Shown piece after piece: positions 62,988 through 64,000 of a DNA stretch of 64,000 nt. The translations under genes were made by a program, and so were the position numbers. Source of the DNA: Chroococcidiopsis thermalis PCC 7203 (GTDB lineage: Bacteria; Cyanobacteriota; Cyanobacteriia; Cyanobacteriales; Chroococcidiopsidaceae); assembly GCF_000317125.1 (NCBI RefSeq), contig NC_019695.1, forward strand, positions 2,220,336 to 2,284,335, written 5' to 3'. Positions within the stretch are counted from its first letter, which is position 1, and the number at the start of each line of letters is the position of its first letter. The notes beneath the pieces were generated by a model that was not told the origin of the DNA, did not search any database, and saw only the letters and a program-made list of their open reading frames with translations.

Positions 62988-63989
62988 TTAGAAATTCATT
63001 TCAGCTGCTTGGACTTTTTCTACCTGCTTTTTCTTCAGTACTAGTAGAACTTGACACAACATAATTGCTGCCAAGAATGCCAACAACCACTGTACTCTGG
63101 TAGAACTTTGTAGCACGATTTCTCCGTCATCTTGACCGAAGCCACCTACATTGGGGTTATCGGTCAAAGCATCACCAGCTGCAACTGTTTGTCCTTCAGA
63201 GACGATAAAAGCAGGTCCAGCCGGAACGGTGTCAACTTTTGTCTCTCCAGATTCAGTCTGGATGCTAACTTCGTATTTAGCATTACCAAATTCATCTTCC
63301 ACTTTGGCAATTTTGGAAATTGTGCCAGCAGCAGAAGCAGTATAAGCAGCGTTATTGCTCTTTTCACCAGTGGGGTAGACTTGACCGCGTCCTCTGTTAC
63401 CACCGACGTGAACGGGGTATTTACCAAAATGAACGCTCTTGTCTTTAGCTGGGTCGGGCGAAAGGACTGGGAAGACAATTTCTTGATATTGTTCGCCAGG
63501 AAGGGGTCCGACGATGACCACATTTTCCTGGTCTTCGCTGTAGGGTTGGAAATAAAGATCGCCAACTTTCTCCTTCATTTCCTCAGAGATGCGTTCGGGA
63601 GGAGCAATTTTGAAGCCTTCTGGTAACATCAAAACCGCACCAACCTGAAGCCCACCTTTAGAGCCATCGGCAACAACTTGTTGAACGTTAGTGTCGTAGG
63701 GAATTTTTACGACTGCCTCAAACACGCTATCGGGCAATACCGATTGCGGTATTTCTACTTCTGTTGGTTTTGCCGCTAGGTGGCAGTTAGCACAGACAAT
63801 ACGTCCGGTTGCTTCTCTAGGGCTTTCAGGATAAGATTGCTGCGCCCAGAAAGGATAGGCAGCAGCCGCTTGTGGCAGGGCAAAATCGCTAGAGAAGAAA
63901 AAGGCTACTGTAGCGATCGCCACCAGCACCATCTTGGCGATCGCTCTAGCACTGCAAGACCATCTTGCTCGGATCGAAACTCTTTTCAT
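62988..63989 (-). CDS. petA: Apocytochrome f (PetA)
   Basis: A 333-residue precursor of cytochrome f of the b6f complex, which passes electrons to plastocyanin or cytochrome c6 in the thylakoid lumen. The signal peptide ends at AAAA before mature YPFWAQQ, whose Tyr amino group is a heme ligand. The c-type heme motif is VCANCHLA. The large domain, small domain ([20 protein letters not shown]) and single C-terminal anchor ([20 protein letters not shown]) are complete. petC (Rieske protein) usually precedes it and would lie past the window edge. A strong terminator follows. Confidence 0.97.
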   Translation of the reverse strand: MKRVSIRARWSCSARAIAKMVLVAIATVAFFFSSDFALPQAAAAYPFWAQQSYPESPREATGRIVCANCHLAAKPTEVEIPQSVLPDSVFEAVVKIPYDTNVQQVVADGSKGGLQVGAVLMLPEGFKIAPPERISEEMKEKVGDLYFQPYSEDQENVVIVGPLPGEQYQEIVFPVLSPDPAKDKSVHFGKYPVHVGGNRGRGQVYPTGEKSNNAAYTASAAGTISKIAKVEDEFGNAKYEVSIQTESGETKVDTVPAGPAFIVSEGQTVAAGDALTDNPNVGGFGQDDGEIVLQSSTRVQWLLAFLAAIMLCQVLLVLKKKQVEKVQAAEMNF

Positions 63990-64000
63990 CGGCAGACAAC

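Overview
The window is chromosomal DNA of a cyanobacterium. It ends in petA (cytochrome f), carries a SufR-controlled sufBCDS operon, is full of HIP1-type GCGATCGC octamers, and contains families typical of cyanobacteria (Uma2, DUF4079, PATAN/DUF4388 regulators, XisH/XisI, caspase-STAND-WD40 proteins). Many spacers hold short 7-9 bp tandem repeats and GC-rich palindromes. The style fits large-genome lineages such as Chroococcidiopsis or Nostocales relatives; this is inference, as no rRNA is present.

Layout. 1-6.8 kb: a membrane-anchored Pro/Thr-rich protein, a Tat-exported phosphoesterase, a TetR regulator divergent from an amidase, a peptide-type ABC permease and two small proteins. 6.8-10 kb: a decayed HlyD-type adaptor gene and a TolC-type channel. 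10.1-14 kb: a kinase-TPR / PP2C / vWA triad on the minus strand. 14.5-17.3 kb: a PATAN-receiver regulator and a Uma2 protein. 17.3-23.7 kb: sufBCDS and divergent sufR with two CAAC-N6-GTTG operators. 23.7-40.2 kb: ordinary genes, namely a cellulose synthase-like enzyme, transporters, two tandem glutathione-reductase paralogues, hisC and an acetyltransferase.

40.4-54.1 kb appears to be an undescribed, immobilised integrative element. A complete tRNA-Gly(TCC) stands at its left end, and a 54-bp copy of the 3' part of that tRNA (52/54 identical) lies in the same orientation 13.7 kb away. Just inside the left end is a truncated tyrosine integrase cut off by an IS3-family remnant. The cargo is a signalling cluster: a CheR-type methyltransferase with PAS, a 1932-residue and a 995-residue hybrid kinase, and a PAS-receiver protein, together with fragments of further kinases and receivers and a xisH(broken)-xisI pair.

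54.2-61.1 kb is a second accessory block: a 1464-residue caspase / STAND ATPase / TM / 14-blade WD40 protein divergent from a two-gene operon for a small helical protein and a coiled-coil protein with a C-terminal two-helix membrane hairpin. This looks like a regulated-suicide or antiviral module. 61.1-64 kb returns to housekeeping genes: mltA with a small upstream partner, and petA.

A theme running through the window is that dispersed intergenic repeats also lie in frame inside genes (tolC, both hybrid kinases, probably a 249-residue ORF), where they form linkers between folded domains.
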